Below, in pieces: positions 15,843 to 16,473 of a stretch of DNA of 16,473 bases. Each line of letters begins with the position of its first letter. Positions within the stretch are counted from its first letter, which is position 1. This DNA comes from Deltaproteobacteria bacterium. GTDB taxonomy: Bacteria > Desulfobacterota > Binatia > Binatales > Binataceae. The translations under genes were made by a program, and so were the position numbers. The stretch covers positions 1 through 16,473 of the forward strand of contig JAJXYM010000054.1 of assembly GCA_021780585.1 (NCBI GenBank). The letters run 5' to 3'. The notes beneath the pieces were generated by a model. It was not told the origin of the DNA. It made no database searches and saw only the letters and a list, made by a program, of their open reading frames with translations.

Positions 15843-16197
15843 GCTTCGGCTCCTCCCGATTTCTCTGAATAAATATTTCGTAGCATCAGGCGTACCAATC
15901 AGAGGCTGGAAGCGAGGTCTCAATCGAGGTCTCGTGAAATTCAACCTTTTCCTTTGGATACAGACGAATGTCGCCAAATGCGCCACGATCGGGAAACTTC
16001 GGGCGGCGATCGGCGCGCCGCCGGGCTATATTTTGTGGCGCGTATTTTGCGGGCCTCGAAGTGGTGGAACGCGCGCATGGTCGAGAGGTCGCATAAGAGG
16101 AAATTCCGCCACAGAGTGGGGCGGCGCGTCCCCATCGTCTTCCTTGACCGGGAAAGCGGCAATTTTCGAAAGGCAAATATGACTTGAGCCCGATTTT
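15843..16197. other. Divergent intergenic region of 355 bases
   Basis: This stretch lies between the divergently read hydrogenase operon and the antitoxin gene. It contains the promoter candidate and ribosome binding site of the operon at its low-coordinate side. It looks less GC-rich than its surroundings. Open frames on both strands here (for example 15841-16182 plus, 15886-16233 minus) lack codon bias, a start signal or a recognisable motif. A TTGACC at 16144-16149 could be a -35 box for the antitoxin gene, but no good -10 box stands at the right distance. No RNA gene or long repeat was seen. Confidence 0.5.
15870..15898 (-). promoter_or_regulatory. Probable operon promoter, sigma-54-like (-24/-12) with alternative sigma-70 reading
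   Basis: On the minus strand, TTGGTACGCCTGATGCTA (15881-15898) has GG and GC exactly ten bases apart. It differs from the sigma-54 consensus YTGGCACG-N4-TTGCW at two or three positions, which would put the transcript start near 15870, 28 bases before the ATG at 15842. The same region can be read as a sigma-70 promoter with TTGGTA (15893-15898), 17 bases, then TATTTA (15870-15875). Either would drive the small gene and the whole hyp-hyd operon. Confidence 0.4.
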
Positions 16198-16473
16198 ATG
16201 CGAATCGACAGCATCAGGGCCGTCAAGACTCAACTGAATAAAATCGTGAGCCGACTGGCCAAGGAAGGACCGCTATTGATTACTAAAAACGGTCGCGCCT
16301 GCGCTGTGCTGATGCCCTTAACCGACGCGGATCTCGAAGTCGTGGCTTTCTCGCAAAACAGTCGATTTTGGCGGCTCTATGGAAGGGCGTTGGCGCAAGC
16401 CGAGGAACATCGCGGGACCGCTCAGCGGAAGCTCGGTAGCGGGAAGACGGCGAGGCCGCGCGCCACGGGTGGG
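16198..16473 (+). CDS. Phd/YefM-type antitoxin, 3' end beyond the window
   Basis: The frame is open from an ATG at 16198 to the window end (92 residues) and begins MRIDSIRAVKTQL. The block GPLLITKNGRACAVLMPL (about residues 24-41) is the hallmark of Phd/YefM antitoxins, which form a DNA-binding N-terminal dimer and repress their own operon. The following part (SQNSRFWRLYGRALAQAEEH) fits the toxin-binding tail of the type with a SPRF-like motif. An in-frame TGA at 16180-16182 shows that the ATG is the first possible start; the ribosome binding site is weak. Third-position GC is about 65 percent over the first 69 codons, lower than expected for the large GC-rich genes here. The toxin, if present, would lie beyond 16473, so a solitary antitoxin cannot be excluded. 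Confidence 0.82.
   Translation, partial: MRIDSIRAVKTQLNKIVSRLAKEGPLLITKNGRACAVLMPLTDADLEVVAFSQNSRFWRLYGRALAQAEEHRGTAQRKLGSGKTARPRATGG

Noticed and set aside
15841..16182. Plus-strand frame of 113 residues before the antitoxin gene
   Set aside because: No codon bias, no ribosome binding site and no motif. It runs over the operon promoter on the opposite strand.
15886..16233. Minus-strand frame ending in a protein-like stretch (GDIRLYPKEKVEF), considered as a gene remnant
   Set aside because: Third positions show little of the local GC bias, no start signal is present, and no family is recognised. A decayed gene cannot be excluded but is not supported.
1..16473. CRISPR array, insertion sequence, rRNA or riboswitch
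   Set aside because: No regularly spaced direct repeats, transposase motifs, rRNA-like segments or recognisable riboswitch elements were seen on reading both strands.

Overview
The window is very GC-rich bacterial DNA dominated by one long minus-strand operon for a cytoplasmic NAD(P)-linked [NiFe]-hydrogenase of group 3b ('sulfhydrogenase' type), together with its Hyp maturation factors. The lineage cannot be fixed from the sequence. The smc-to-ftsY-like order, the base composition and the hydrogenase type would suit a deltaproteobacterial-like or soil/subsurface candidate phylum, but this is only an inference.

Layout. (1) Bases 1-163, minus: N-terminal piece of a membrane-anchored protein, probably FtsY. 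(2) 377-3922, minus: chromosome condensation ATPase Smc. (3) 4169-4768, minus: HNH endonuclease with a zinc ribbon. (4) 5020-5096, plus: initiator tRNA-fMet with its own promoter. (5) 5193-5256: an imperfect palindromic hairpin element between the tRNA and the oppositely oriented hydrogenase operon. (6) 5326-15842, minus: the hydrogenase operon, in transcription order a small unknown protein, hypA, hypB, hydrogenase beta, gamma, delta (small) and alpha (large) subunits, an M52-protease/HypF fusion, hypC, hypD and hypE. (7) 15843-16197: a 355-bp gene-free stretch with the probable operon promoter. (8) 16198-16473, plus: a Phd/YefM-type antitoxin, cut by the window end.

How the operon works together. 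The alpha subunit carries the NiFe site, delta the [4Fe-4S] relay, beta two more [4Fe-4S] clusters, and gamma FAD, NAD(P) and a [2Fe-2S] site. This gives a soluble enzyme exchanging electrons between H2 and NAD(P)H; no Tat signal is seen. HypF and HypE make the cyanide ligands, HypC and HypD assemble Fe(CN)2CO, HypA and HypB deliver nickel, and an M52 endopeptidase trims the alpha C-terminus. From hypA to hypE every adjacent pair overlaps or is separated by one base, which implies strong translational coupling.

The most unusual feature is that the M52 endopeptidase and HypF are one continuous polypeptide of about 921 residues. The first and last enzymatic steps of active-site maturation are therefore physically linked. 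The second point of interest is the uncharacterised 75-residue protein that opens the operon, downstream of a possible sigma-54 (-24/-12) promoter.
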